Below are positions 47,910 to 56,459 of a stretch of 56,459 bases of DNA, piece after piece; position 1 is the first letter of the stretch; each line of letters starts with the position of its first letter. The stretch is from the NCBI GenBank assembly GCA_018053145.1, contig JAGPMA010000009.1, positions 1 to 56,459 on the forward strand, written 5' to 3'. This stretch comes from Oscillospiraceae bacterium. Its GTDB lineage: Bacteria; Bacillota; Clostridia; Oscillospirales; Oscillospiraceae. The position numbers were made by a program, and so were the translations under genes. Below the pieces are notes generated by a model, which saw nothing but the letters and a program-made list of their open reading frames with translations, made no database searches and was not told the DNA's origin.

Positions 47910-48095
47910 ATGTCTAACAAACTTGTAAATCCGAATGCTCGTGAAGCTATGGATCGTTTTAAGATGGAATCCGCATCCGAGGTTGGTGTTCCTCTTAAGC
48001 AGGGCTACAATGGTAACCTGACCTCCGCTCAGGCCGGCAGCATCGGCGGAAACATGGTCAAGAAAATGGTTCAGGCATACGAAAACGGCAAGTAA
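47910..48095 (+). CDS. Alpha/beta-type small acid-soluble spore protein
   Basis: The 61-residue protein starts at ATG 47910 behind GAAGGAG. It reads LVNPNAREAMDRFKMESASE (the germination-protease cleavage region EVG included just after) and NLTSAQAGSIGGNMVKKMV, the two conserved blocks of alpha/beta SASPs. These proteins coat DNA in the dormant spore and protect it from UV and heat. A SigG-like promoter and a good terminator make it a single-gene transcript. Confidence 0.96.
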   Translation: MSNKLVNPNAREAMDRFKMESASEVGVPLKQGYNGNLTSAQAGSIGGNMVKKMVQAYENGK

Positions 48096-48118
48096 CTAAG
48101 TTAAAAAGCTAAGCAATA

Positions 48119-48157
48119 AAATAACCAACCTCCATATTACATGGCGGTTGGTTATTT
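48119..48157. terminator. Bidirectional terminator after the SASP gene
   Basis: AATAACCAACC and CCAT pair with ATGG and GGTTGGTTATT with one bulge; TTTTTG follows on the plus strand and TTATTGC on the minus strand. Confidence 0.82.
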
Positions 48158-48173
48158 TTGTCATGGCTTTACT

Positions 48174-49880
48174 TCAGTTGATTGTGTTTCGGCTGGCTTC
48201 AAACAATTTGTACTGTCCGGTTAACGCTAAAAGCTGTTTTGCCATTGCAGCAAGCTCCTGCGCGGCGGCCGAGCTTTCCTCTGCTGTTGCCGAGTTTGTC
48301 TGAACGACTGTAGAAACCTGATCAATCCCTTGCTGCACCTGTACAGTTGCGGATGATTGATTTTCAGATGCCTCAACAATCTTCATAATCACGTCATTTA
48401 CCTTGCCGGTATTTTCTCCTACTAGCAAAAGTGATTTAGCTGTTGCATCCGCAATTTTTGTTCCGTTCTCAACTGCAACAACTGTGCTTTCAACGAGCGC
48501 AGTAGTGTTTTTTGCTGCTTCTGCCGAGCGTTGAGCCAAGTTTCGAACCTCATCTGCAACGACTGCAAAGCCTTTTCCGGAGGCGCCTGCACGAGCTGCC
48601 TCAACCGCCGCGTTTAGCGAAAGAATATTTGTCTGGAAAGCTATATCGTCTATGGCTTTTACAATTTTTCCGATTTCTTTTGAAGTTGTAGTAATCTCAT
48701 TCATTGCCTCAAGCATTTGTGCCATATTTTTGTTGCTCTCATCAACATCCCGAGCCGATTCACTGCTCATAGAACTGGCAAGGTTTGCCTGCTCGGCATT
48801 CGTTCTGCTTAGCTGAGCGATGCTAAAAACTGTTGCTGATAATTCTTCCACGACCGATGCCTGTTCAGTCGTACCCTGAGCCAGCGTTTGTGAAACTACG
48901 GAGATTTGATTTGATCCGTTTGCGACCTGTTCAGCAATGTCATTTGTAATCTTCATTCCCTCACTCATATCTGAAAACACGGCATAAGTGGAATCGATTA
49001 ACTCATTATACTTTCCGACATATTTACTCTCGTCCTCGGACTGAGCGTTTAGATTCTTTGAAGCGCCCTTTGCAAGTATTGCGCACGTATCATCGATAAT
49101 ATATGATATGTTAATACTCATTTGCTCAAAGGTTCTTCCTAAATCACCAAACTCATCTTGGGTATCAATGTGTAACGGCTTAATCTGATTACCATTCTGC
49201 AAATCGTTGCATGTAGAAACCAGCTTAGTAAGCGGTCCGACAACGCTGCTTCTCAGCACGACCAAGACATAAGCTGTGAACCCGAGGGCAATTCCAGCTA
49301 ATGCGCAAAATATTATAATAGCTTTAGACTTCAAGGATTTATAAACAGCTATGGTGCTTTCTGCCTCTGTCAAAGATGAATCTCCGATTTTTCCCATAGC
49401 AGCGTTCATCGATTCCAACGAACTCATGTAAGAATCAATATACACCGCAATTGCGCCAACACTGTCGTTTTCTTTTGCTGATTGACAAATATTTTTTATT
49501 GCTGCTTCAGAATCACTATAGCTTAGTGTAAAAGCTTCGATATCAGTTAAATCATTTGAGCGCGATCTGATACTTTCAATCTCCGTCTGAATTATCTCAT
49601 CTGATGTGCTTATCAGGGCCATATTAGCTTCTGTAATTTGCGGATCTGCTTTTGCAGCAATTTCCAAAATGCTTCTATTTATTGAACTTAACTCATTTCT
49701 GATGTTAAGCTGTGATTCAATAGAAGCAAAAGGTTTGGAAAAGAAAACATCTACCTTTGAGTCAGACTTTGCTAAAAGAGAAAACAGTACCGCCATACTT
49801 CCGGTGGTCGCGACAAAAATAATAACAAATGTAAAGATAAACTTCTTCCCGACTTTCATTTTGCTAAAAAAAGACTTCAT
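48174..49880 (-). CDS. Methyl-accepting chemotaxis protein, four-helix-bundle sensor
   Basis: The 568-residue receptor starts at ATG 49880 behind AAGGAG. Two membrane segments (about 12-35 and 187-212) flank a helical extracellular domain of the 4HB type. A HAMP domain (about 210-265) and the signalling domain follow, with the tip [20 protein letters not shown] and [18 protein letters not shown]. The C terminus has no CheR-binding pentapeptide. The ligand is unknown. The transcript is separate from the SASP gene. Confidence 0.93.
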   Translation of the reverse strand: MKSFFSKMKVGKKFIFTFVIIFVATTGSMAVLFSLLAKSDSKVDVFFSKPFASIESQLNIRNELSSINRSILEIAAKADPQITEANMALISTSDEIIQTEIESIRSRSNDLTDIEAFTLSYSDSEAAIKNICQSAKENDSVGAIAVYIDSYMSSLESMNAAMGKIGDSSLTEAESTIAVYKSLKSKAIIIFCALAGIALGFTAYVLVVLRSSVVGPLTKLVSTCNDLQNGNQIKPLHIDTQDEFGDLGRTFEQMSINISYIIDDTCAILAKGASKNLNAQSEDESKYVGKYNELIDSTYAVFSDMSEGMKITNDIAEQVANGSNQISVVSQTLAQGTTEQASVVEELSATVFSIAQLSRTNAEQANLASSMSSESARDVDESNKNMAQMLEAMNEITTTSKEIGKIVKAIDDIAFQTNILSLNAAVEAARAGASGKGFAVVADEVRNLAQRSAEAAKNTTALVESTVVAVENGTKIADATAKSLLLVGENTGKVNDVIMKIVEASENQSSATVQVQQGIDQVSTVVQTNSATAEESSAAAQELAAMAKQLLALTGQYKLFEASRNTIN

Positions 49881-50085
49881 GGTTTTGCGCTCTCCTTCTT
49901 ACCAAGACAATTTTTGTTTGTTTGAAAACAAATCTTCATAATTCACCCAATTCTAATAATTCTCCGTTTTACATGTTTTACAAGATTTATAACTATTTAT
50001 TTATAAATTAATAATACTTTTAAGCGTCAATATTAAGCAATTCCTGCTAGCTAATATTGTCTTGAAATTTAATGTATAGAATTAA

Positions 50086-50116
50086 CAAGAAAGAAGCGGG
50101 GACAAATCCCCGCTTC
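50086..50116 (-). terminator. Terminator of obg
   Basis: GAAGCGGGGA and TCCCCGCTTC pair perfectly around a four-base loop; on the minus strand TTTCTTG follows. The gap 49881-50085 otherwise shows only AT-rich DNA. Confidence 0.85.
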
Positions 50117-50133
50117 AAAGATATATTTTCCGT

Positions 50134-51408
50134 TTATGCTTGGTAGGAAAACTCAAGGTTATACATTGAAACAACGTCTCCGTCTTTTACACCCATTGCT
50201 TCCATTCTCTCAAAAATTCCAGCTTCGCGTAAAATTCGATCAAAATGCATACGCGATTCGTAATCCGTAAAGTTAATTGTTGCAATTAGTTTTTCCAGCC
50301 ATGGTCCTTCAACAACCCAAACATCGTCATACTGTTCGATGGAGACCTCCGCCGAGGTGTCAATGACAATCTCCGGCGCAACATAATCCGCTTCGTAAAT
50401 TTTAATCGGAGGAAGACTTGCAAGCCTTTCCGCCGCGGCTTTCATTAGTTCTGAGGTGCCCGAGTGTGTAGCAGCTGACATTTCAAAAAACTCATAGCCG
50501 AGTTCAGTAACATAATCACGAAAATCGCTAAGCAGCTCGCTGCCGTCCGGCAAAATATCAGTTTTGTTAGCAACAACGATCTGAGGTCTTTCCGCAAGCT
50601 CGGGACTATATTCGCGAAGCTCGTTATTAATCGCTTCAAAGTCCTCTATCGGGTCGCGGCCCTCACTGCCGGAAACGTCAACAACATGGATAAGCAAACG
50701 ACAGCGGTCAATGTGACGCAAAAAGTCATGTCCCAGTCCTGCACCCTCGCTCGCGCCTTCAATGATTCCCGGAATGTCCGCCAGCACAAATGAGACTCCC
50801 TCCGTGACATAAACAACACCTAGATTTGGAAACAGCGTTGTGAAATGGTAATTCGCGATTTTTGGATGTGCCTTCGACACAACAGAAAGCAAGGTCGACT
50901 TTCCCACATTTGGGAAGCCAACAAGACCTACATCAGCCAACAACTTTAGCTCAAGAACAACTTCACGGTCTTCACCATTCATTCCCGGTTTTGCAAAGCG
51001 CGGTACCTGTCGAGTGGGAGTCGCAAAATGCTGGTTTCCCCAGCCGCCTCTGCCGCCTTTTGCAAGAACAAAGGGCTGACTATCTGTCATATCCTTGATT
51101 ATCCCACCGGTCTGTTTGTCTTTAATTAGTGTTCCGCGAGGAACTTTTATTATGATGTCTCCGCCGTCTTTTCCGCTGCAGCGCTTGCCCTGTCCGTTCA
51201 TTCCGTTTTCTGCAACGTATTTACGCTTATAGCGAAAATCCATCAGCGTTGAAATGTTGTCGTCAGAAACAACGACGACACTTCCGCCTCGGCCTCCATC
51301 ACCTCCGTCGGGTCCTCCGTTAGGAACGTATTTTTCCCTGTGAAACGCAACCGCACCGTCTCCGCCTTTTCCGGCTTTTACAGTAATGGCCGCTTTGTCA
51401 ATAAACAT
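50134..51408 (-). CDS. obg: Obg/CgtA GTPase
   Basis: ATG 51408 behind TGGAGGAT gives 424 residues; the earlier frame start is not credible. Order of domains: glycine-rich Obg fold (FIDKAAITVKAGKGGDGAVA, about 1-158), G domain with GFPNVGKSTLLS, DIPGIIEGA and NKTD (about 160-330), and a C-terminal OCT domain (about 345-424). It is an essential GTPase that binds the 50S subunit during ribosome assembly and, in Bacillus, takes part in sporulation control. It lies downstream of rplU and rpmA, as in most bacteria. Confidence 0.97.
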   Translation of the reverse strand: MFIDKAAITVKAGKGGDGAVAFHREKYVPNGGPDGGDGGRGGSVVVVSDDNISTLMDFRYKRKYVAENGMNGQGKRCSGKDGGDIIIKVPRGTLIKDKQTGGIIKDMTDSQPFVLAKGGRGGWGNQHFATPTRQVPRFAKPGMNGEDREVVLELKLLADVGLVGFPNVGKSTLLSVVSKAHPKIANYHFTTLFPNLGVVYVTEGVSFVLADIPGIIEGASEGAGLGHDFLRHIDRCRLLIHVVDVSGSEGRDPIEDFEAINNELREYSPELAERPQIVVANKTDILPDGSELLSDFRDYVTELGYEFFEMSAATHSGTSELMKAAAERLASLPPIKIYEADYVAPEIVIDTSAEVSIEQYDDVWVVEGPWLEKLIATINFTDYESRMHFDRILREAGIFERMEAMGVKDGDVVSMYNLEFSYQA

Positions 51409-51469
51409 AAAAATCCTCCATGCACGAAAACGCACAACTAATATACCCAATAAATCATGGGAAATACGA

Positions 51470-51500
51470 TAAAAAATGGGTGGGCAACTCGCCCACCCAT
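51470..51500 (-). terminator. Terminator or attenuator between rpmA and obg
   Basis: ATGGGTGGGC (51476-51485) pairs with GCCCACCCAT (51491-51500) around a five-base loop; on the minus strand TTTTTTATC follows. It would reduce read-through from the ribosomal protein genes into obg. Confidence 0.85.
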
Positions 51501-51507
51501 ATAAAGG

Positions 51508-51771
51508 TTACTGTGCCATGTCTTCGTAAACAGAGACCTTTTTACGGTCCTTGTCCAGACGCTCGAATCTCACAATTCCGTCCTTAAGGGCGAAAAGTGT
51601 GTCATCACCGCCGCGGCTAACGTTGGTGCCGGGGTGAATTTTCGTTCCGCGCTGTCTGACAAGGATGTTGCCGGCGAGTACGAACTGTCCGTCAGCTCTT
51701 TTGGGTCCAAGACGCTTTGACTTGCTGTCGCGGCCGTTCTTGGTTGATCCCATTCCTTTTTTATGTGCCAT
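51508..51771 (-). CDS. rpmA: Ribosomal protein bL27 without cleavable N-terminal extension
   Basis: ATG 51771 behind TTGGAGGTG gives 87 residues starting [20 protein letters not shown]. bL27 reaches the peptidyl-transferase centre with its N terminus. Most Firmicutes make it with an extra MLxLDLQxFA segment removed by the protease Prp, encoded between rplU and rpmA. Here there is neither the extension nor room for prp: the gap to rplU is 35 bases. An upstream in-frame start would add only MEVYS, unrelated to a Prp site. Confidence 0.95.
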   Translation of the reverse strand: MAHKKGMGSTKNGRDSKSKRLGPKRADGQFVLAGNILVRQRGTKIHPGTNVSRGGDDTLFALKDGIVRFERLDKDRKKVSVYEDMAQ

Positions 51772-51806
51772 GCTGTACACCTCCAAGTGTCAAATAATAA
51801 GCGGAA

Positions 51807-52121
51807 CTAAGCGGTGATTGTACCGATTTGTACCTGAGTGTAGGGCTGTCTGTGGCCCTTTGTGTTACGATATCCCTTTTTGGATTTCATCTTGAAAACG
51901 CGAACCTTTTTGTCTTTACCGTTCTTGATTACGTTTGCTGTAACGGTTGCGCCCGCAATAACGGGGGAACCGAAAGCGCTTGCATTATCATCAAGAATCG
52001 CTAAAACGCGGTCAAATGTAACTGTATCGCCGCTTTCGACATTGAGTTTTTCAATAAAAACAACATCGCCCTCGGCAACACGATACTGCTTTCCGCCAGT
52101 TTCGATAACTGCGTGCTTCAT
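51807..52121 (-). CDS. rplU: Ribosomal protein bL21
   Basis: The 104-residue protein ([19 protein letters not shown] at the start, [19 protein letters not shown] near the end) is a full-length bL21, a component of the large subunit that binds 23S rRNA. ATG 52121 is preferred; an upstream in-frame GTG at 52133 would add four residues. It is the first gene of the rplU-rpmA(-obg) unit. Confidence 0.95.
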   Translation of the reverse strand: MKHAVIETGGKQYRVAEGDVVFIEKLNVESGDTVTFDRVLAILDDNASAFGSPVIAGATVTANVIKNGKDKKVRVFKMKSKKGYRNTKGHRQPYTQVQIGTITA

Positions 52122-52202
52122 AAACTCGTGCACCTGCCTCTCTTCGGAGTCTCGCTTTTAGGGTGGAAATACAAATTTCTCTTCTAACCCTCTCAATGCG
52201 GC
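52122..52202 (-). promoter_or_regulatory. Leader of rplU, possible bL21 autoregulatory RNA
   Basis: On the minus strand the leader holds GAGGGTTAGAAGAGAAAT facing ATTTCCACCCT, an imperfect hairpin, then AAAAGCGAGACTCCGAAGAGAGG. rplU operons of Firmicutes often carry an L21 leader used for feedback by the protein. I see a plausible structure but cannot confirm the family. Confidence 0.4.
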
Positions 52203-52208
52203 CTTGTT

Positions 52209-52237
52209 AGTTTATCATGCGAATTTCGTCTTGTCAA
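52209..52237 (-). promoter_or_regulatory. SigA promoter of rplU-rpmA
   Basis: TTGACA (52237-52232) and TAAACT (52214-52209) on the minus strand are exactly 17 bases apart. Confidence 0.8.
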
Positions 52238-52360
52238 GATGATCAATCATTATTTTGTTGTGAATACTCCATTATTTTGGATAATATTACAGCACTTTCC
52301 CCACGTATACGCCGGAAAAGTGCCGCAATACTCTCCTCAATGTCTCCCAATCAATCCGGA

Positions 52361-53920
52361 TTATTCCTCCGGCGAACCAAACCTCTTTTTTATCTCGTTC
52401 AAGTCGCGCTTCCCGACAGCATTTTTGGGAACGTTATCCACAAAAGTTACATATCTGGGAACCTTGATGCTGGAAAGCTCTGACTTTACCGCCGCAATAA
52501 TATCCTCGCGGGTTACGGCTGCTCCCGGAGCCCTAACTATTAACACACGGCCAACCTCACCCCATTTCTGGTCAGGAACACCGACTATGCAAGCCTCGAG
52601 CACTCCGGGTACAAGCATTATTATGTCTTCAATCTCCTGCGGAAAAATGTTCTCGCCGCCGGAAATAAACATATTTTTCTTTCTTCCGCTAATGTAGCAG
52701 AAACCGTCCTCATCCAAATAACCCATGTCGCCTGTGTGAATCCAGCCGTCATGCATTATTGCTGCAGTTGCTTCGGGATTGTTCCAATAGCCGGAAAACA
52801 GAAGCTTTCCATTAAAAATCAACTCGCCTCGCTCGCCTAAAGGCACGTCTTTGCCTTCATCATCAACAAAACGCACTTGGTTGAAAGGGGCGGGAATTCC
52901 ACAGGAATTCCACTTTGCGCGCACGCCATCGATGTCAGTAAGTCCTATCGGGTGGCACATATTATTAGGGCCAACTTCTGTCATCCCGTATGCGTTGACC
53001 ATTTTAACGCCCTTGCCCCAATAAATCTCAAGAAGCTCTCTTCCCGTAGGAGCCGCGCCCGTTACAAGGAAGCGGTAGCAGGAAAAGTCAGTCCTTTCAA
53101 AGTCAGGGTGCATAGCCATCGCCTTATACATGGTTTCGACGGAAATTCCGACTGTCGGCTTCTCGTCTCTTATCGCTCTCAAAGCCTTTTCGGGGTTAAA
53201 GCCACGCATTATTATGAGCCTGCCGCCAATCATCAAAAGCGGAAGTGTAAAGACATTCCAGCCCGCTGTGTGGAAAAGCGGAAGCGTTAGAATTGCGGTG
53301 TCAGTTTCGTTAAGCTGGAAACCCATGCTGTCAGCAATTGAGTTATAAAACAACGAGCGGAAAGACATCATAGCCGCCTTCGGTGTACCCGTTGTACCGC
53401 CGGTATGTATGAGCATCTGAATGTCTTCATAGTCTAGCTTTGGGTCGGCAGGGGCTTTGTAGTCGACCAAATTCATTATTTCGGAATAGCAATAGGTGTC
53501 GCTCTCGCAGGGCTGATCGAGGCAGATAAATTCCTGCTTGAAGCCCTTTTCGCGAAGACTTGCAACCGTGAAAGCAAATTCGGCTGAATAGAAAATAACT
53601 TTTGGTTCTTCATTTTCAATGAGCGAAAACAACTCTTTTTCGCGAAGAAGGCAGTTATAGGTGGTAATAATAATTCCTGTTTTGTAGGTGGCAAGAAAAG
53701 CATCAAAAAAAGCAACTGAATTTGTTGCGCAAAATCCAATGCGGTCGCCCTTTTCCAGCCCCAATTTTTCAACCAGAAAGCACGCCAGCTTGTCCGAGCG
53801 TGCATCCATATCTGAATATGTGTATCTTTTTCCGGTATCATAATCAAAAATCGCCTCGTGTTTACCGGAAAAACGTACTCGATATTTGCCCATGTTAAAT
53901 AGCGTTTCAGAATCGTACAT
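52361..53920 (-). CDS. AMP-forming acyl-CoA synthetase (FadD-like)
   Basis: The 519-residue enzyme starts at ATG 53920 behind GGGGGAGA. It has the adenylation motifs IHTGGTTGTPKAAMMSF, NAYGMTEVG, YLDEDGFCYISGRKKNMFI and VPKNAVGKRDL (catalytic Lys). This places it in the ANL superfamily, nearest to fatty-acid and aromatic-acid CoA ligases. It makes an acyl-CoA from a carboxylic acid, ATP and CoA in the cytoplasm. The acid is not predictable. It is preceded by its own promoter and stands alone. Confidence 0.9.
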   Translation of the reverse strand: MYDSETLFNMGKYRVRFSGKHEAIFDYDTGKRYTYSDMDARSDKLACFLVEKLGLEKGDRIGFCATNSVAFFDAFLATYKTGIIITTYNCLLREKELFSLIENEEPKVIFYSAEFAFTVASLREKGFKQEFICLDQPCESDTYCYSEIMNLVDYKAPADPKLDYEDIQMLIHTGGTTGTPKAAMMSFRSLFYNSIADSMGFQLNETDTAILTLPLFHTAGWNVFTLPLLMIGGRLIIMRGFNPEKALRAIRDEKPTVGISVETMYKAMAMHPDFERTDFSCYRFLVTGAAPTGRELLEIYWGKGVKMVNAYGMTEVGPNNMCHPIGLTDIDGVRAKWNSCGIPAPFNQVRFVDDEGKDVPLGERGELIFNGKLLFSGYWNNPEATAAIMHDGWIHTGDMGYLDEDGFCYISGRKKNMFISGGENIFPQEIEDIIMLVPGVLEACIVGVPDQKWGEVGRVLIVRAPGAAVTREDIIAAVKSELSSIKVPRYVTFVDNVPKNAVGKRDLNEIKKRFGSPEE

Positions 53921-54052
53921 TCCAGTCTCCCCCTTTTACACCCTTCACATCTAAAAAACAGCGCATTCTCTGTTGTTTCGTTTGGCTGTTTTCACAATCG
54001 GCATAATTAACACGTGCCGAAACAGGGCATATATTACAACAACACAAAAGCA

Positions 54053-54081
54053 TTTTATAACTTATTTGCCGATAAATCAAC
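54053..54081 (-). promoter_or_regulatory. Putative promoter of the acyl-CoA synthetase gene
   Basis: TTGATT (54081-54076) and TAAAAT (54058-54053) on the minus strand are 17 bases apart, about 130 bases before the start codon. The rest of 53921-54203 shows nothing definite. Confidence 0.5.
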
Positions 54082-54203
54082 AAATAAAAGTGGAATTATT
54101 GAAATTAATCACTAACTGGATATAGATTTTATGGAATGAATAACATGTAGAAAGAAATTTTGTTTATTACACCGAATAAAGTCAGACACATTTCAAATAT
54201 GGT

Positions 54204-54971
54204 TTACATAATCCACACAGCTAATACTGCTAACGCCTCTCTTATAAAATAGTTAACCATCAAAACAGGATAGCTTGTATGTGCAGCAACACCGAAAGGC
54301 AATGCATCTTCCTCACGAGCCATATATTTTGCCCTGTAAAGGTGGTATTCGCTGGATACTATCGCAACTTTATTCATTTGATTGTTGCTGAAAGTGTACA
54401 TTATCGCAAGCGAATTTTCAATATTTTCTTCAGTCGAAGTTGATTTATCCTCTATAATAATCCGTTCGTCCGATATTCCATTACTAATCAGCCAAAGGCG
54501 CATACACTCCGCTTCGCTGACAAATTCGCCTGGCCCCTGACCTCCCGAAACGATTGCCCTTGCTTCGGGATAGGTTTCAAGATACAAACGCGCTGCCTCA
54601 AGTCTGTTTGAAAGCGAGACCGACGGCACTGTTCCGTCGACTCCGGCGCCTAGAACGATAAGATACGGCGCTTCGGGGTTCTTGTCTGTGCGAGCGGCGG
54701 CAATTATAGGTATTTCAACCGCGATGAAACACCCAAGTCCGATACACAACAAGCTTGTAAGAACAATTTTCAAGCGTTTCGCTTGCTTTACATTCTTTTT
54801 TGAATATATTTTCAGCAACCTATACAGTATAAGAATTAGCGCAAGCAACAGTATTACCAGCCCGATTGCTTTATACACCGAGCATAGCACGACAGTACTT
54901 GCCGCAATCGCTAAAACAGCATCGCCAACCCAAAATCCGACACTCTCTTGCTTGTTTTTTCGTTTTTTCAT
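54204..54971 (-). CDS. YdcF/SanA-family DUF218 membrane protein
   Basis: The 255-residue protein has about three hydrophobic segments in residues 13-95. A DUF218 domain follows, with PYLIVLGAGVDGTVPS, SNRLEAARLYLETYPEAR, VSGGQGPGE, EDKSTSTEENIENS and VSSEYHLYRAKYMA. Related proteins (SanA, ElyC, YdcF) affect envelope polymer metabolism; the biochemical reaction is unknown. The gap to the downstream gene has no clear terminator, and a 25-base gap separates it from the ABC-F gene before it, so the two may be co-transcribed. Confidence 0.88.
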   Translation of the reverse strand: MKKRKNKQESVGFWVGDAVLAIAASTVVLCSVYKAIGLVILLLALILILYRLLKIYSKKNVKQAKRLKIVLTSLLCIGLGCFIAVEIPIIAAARTDKNPEAPYLIVLGAGVDGTVPSVSLSNRLEAARLYLETYPEARAIVSGGQGPGEFVSEAECMRLWLISNGISDERIIIEDKSTSTEENIENSLAIMYTFSNNQMNKVAIVSSEYHLYRAKYMAREEDALPFGVAAHTSYPVLMVNYFIREALAVLAVWIM

Positions 54972-54996
54972 AAATTTGCCTTTCGAGTATTAATAC

Positions 54997-56459
54997 TCAC
55001 GTCAAGTCGGATTGCTCCTCCCACTTCTCGTACAGAATGTCCAGTTCCTCTTTCATCTGATTTTTCTGAACATCAAGCTCCATCAGCTTCAGGAAGTCAG
55101 CGGAGTGCTTCTCGTAGAGAATTTCAATTTCTTTCAGTTTACCTTCAAGCTTTTCAATTTCTCGCTCAGTTCTTTGAAGCTGTTTTTCGTTATAAGCCGA
55201 AGGGTTTTTCTTGAAAGCCTTATTTGCTTCATCTTTGACGTTTTCTTTTGGTTTAAAGTTCTGATTTTGCTCATTTTGCCGTCTTAAATATTCACGATAT
55301 TCGGCAAAACCGCCCCTAAAGTCGGTGATTGTTCCATTTTCCAACACCCAAATGCGAGTGGCAAAGCGCTCGATAAAATAACGATCATGCGAAACGAAAA
55401 GCAGCGCCTCGCCATATGATTCAACCGCCTCCTCAATCCATTCCCTACTCATTATGTCCAAATGGTTTGTCGGTTCATCGAGTATGAGGAAGTTGACCTC
55501 GTCTCGCATTAGCACACAAAGGCGCAGTCGGCTTTGCTCTCCTCCCGAAAGGGCAGAAACCGGCTTAAAAACGTCCTCACCTGAAAATCGAAAGCTTCCG
55601 AGCCTGTCACGTGCGGTCTGCGGCGTACATTTTTCCGAATACAGCATTGTGTCCATCAGGCTTCTGCTTGGATAGTCAAACTTAATTATCTGCGGAAGAT
55701 ATGCGGTTTTTACGGAGGGACCGCGGCGAAGCATTCCGCTATCTGGCACATCCTCGCCCATTATAAGCTTAATTAATGTAGATTTCCCCGTTCCGTTGTC
55801 GCCGATAAGGGCAATGCGCTCTCCGCCCTCGATTATCAGCTCAAGGTCTGAAAACAGCTTTCGCTCCCCAAAGGTTTTACTGACTCCGTCGATTATAAGA
55901 ACTTCATCACCCGAAAATTCGCGCGAAGAAAACTTGATTTTCATCGCTTTATCAGCCTTGGGTCTGTCTGTCTTTTCCATGCGCTCCATTCGCGAACGAA
56001 TCGCGAAGGACTTCTTCATCAGGGCTTCGTTTCCCGTGCCCCATTGATAGAGCCTACGTGCGGCCTCGTCAAGTCGCTTCAGTTCCTTTTGCTCTTTCTC
56101 ATATTTTTTTAGCTGTTCATCATAGCGACGCTGTTTTTCCTCAACATAAAAACTATAGTTCCCGCTGTAGAACTCAGCCTTGCCATCTACTATTTCAATC
56201 GTTCTAGACACTACGCGATCAAGGAAGTATCTGTCATGCGAAATGGCAAGCACTGAGCCGTGGAATTTGAGAAGATATTCCTCAAGCCACTCTGTAGCCT
56301 TCAAATCAAGATGATTTGTCGGCTCATCCAAAAGTAGAATATCTGTATCCTCAAGAATTAAACGTGCCAGATTAACACGTGTTTTCTCGCCGCCGGATAG
56401 CTTTGAAAAGAGCTGTGAACGCATTCCTTCGGAGATATCCAGTCCGTTTGCAACTCTGT
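54997..56459 (-). CDS. ABC-F ATPase with C-terminal coiled coil (cut by right edge)
   Basis: The frame is open to the right edge (…ANGLDISEGMRSQLFS), so the N terminus and first Walker A are missing; the first LSGGEKTR and LLLDEPTNHLD are present. The second cassette is complete: GDNGTGKST, LSGGEQSRLR and LILDEPTNHLD. A C-terminal arm of about 80 residues (from QRTEREIEKLEGKLKEIEIL) is a coiled coil, as in Uup and YdiF. Members act on ribosomes. It differs from the ABC-F protein at 19680-21233, which has no such arm. Confidence 0.9.
   Translation of the reverse strand, partial: RVANGLDISEGMRSQLFSKLSGGEKTRVNLARLILEDTDILLLDEPTNHLDLKATEWLEEYLLKFHGSVLAISHDRYFLDRVVSRTIEIVDGKAEFYSGNYSFYVEEKQRRYDEQLKKYEKEQKELKRLDEAARRLYQWGTGNEALMKKSFAIRSRMERMEKTDRPKADKAMKIKFSSREFSGDEVLIIDGVSKTFGERKLFSDLELIIEGGERIALIGDNGTGKSTLIKLIMGEDVPDSGMLRRGPSVKTAYLPQIIKFDYPSRSLMDTMLYSEKCTPQTARDRLGSFRFSGEDVFKPVSALSGGEQSRLRLCVLMRDEVNFLILDEPTNHLDIMSREWIEEAVESYGEALLFVSHDRYFIERFATRIWVLENGTITDFRGGFAEYREYLRRQNEQNQNFKPKENVKDEANKAFKKNPSAYNEKQLQRTEREIEKLEGKLKEIEILYEKHSADFLKLMELDVQKNQMKEELDILYEKWEEQSDLT

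Overview
The window looks like chromosomal DNA of an anaerobic, endospore-forming Firmicute of the class Clostridia (an Oscillospiraceae/Ruminococcaceae-like organism is my inference). It carries spoIVA, spoIIID and an alpha/beta small acid-soluble spore protein. It also has a butyryl-CoA:acetate-type CoA-transferase, B12-dependent methionine synthesis, RNase P RNA, two methyl-accepting chemotaxis proteins and several TTG starts behind strong Shine-Dalgarno sites.

Layout. (1) 1-800: start of an iron-containing alcohol dehydrogenase on the minus strand, with a perfect 32-bp palindrome over its promoter. Divergently, a leader ends in an intrinsic terminator and has a core resembling a molybdenum/tungsten-cofactor riboswitch. 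(2) 809-9711: an eight-gene operon encoding a five-repeat lipoprotein with a sulfite-oxidase-like (molybdopterin-domain) fold, a FepBDC/MolBCA-type ABC importer, a two-repeat lipoprotein of the same fold, a rhodanese-like lipoprotein, an FMN-binding-like lipoprotein and a THEP1-type NTPase. I regard this as the best candidate for an undescribed system: an extracytoplasmic redox or metal-cofactor apparatus. (3) 9757-11900: MerR/GyrI-type regulator with its own 19-bp-spacer promoter, then glycerate kinase. (4) 12044-15985: two gene remnants abutting at a deletion scar, then a TasA-like protein, a small acidic exported protein, a SipW-type signal peptidase and a DUF5305-like membrane protein. (5) 16183-18654: MBOAT O-acyltransferase plus SGNH-like partner. 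(6) 18757-23459, minus strand: TtcA-like PP-loop protein, ABC-F ATPase, CvfB-like S1 protein and DEAD-box helicase behind a long leader. (7) 23932-28091: chemoreceptor, CoA-transferase and an RsmH paralogue. (8) 28271-40255: galactoside island with GH13 glucosidase and GPH symporter on one strand, divergent from LacZ, TetR regulator, GH36 alpha-galactosidase, GalK and GalT. A 33-bp near-perfect palindrome lies between the two arms. (9) 40429-46113: spoIIID, rnpB and a methionine branch (MetH reactivation protein, MetH, Hcy-methyltransferase/MetF fusion). (10) 46189-49880: spoIVA, SASP and a second chemoreceptor. (11) 50134-56459, minus strand: obg, rpmA, rplU, acyl-CoA synthetase, a DUF218 protein and a second ABC-F protein cut by the right edge.

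The galactoside island would import a galactoside, split it with beta- or alpha-galactosidase and feed galactose through GalK and GalT; no galE is present here. The methionine genes form a methyl relay from methylene-THF through methyl-THF and cobalamin to homocysteine, with the reactivation domain encoded as a separate protein. All assignments come from reading the sequence; no database search was run.
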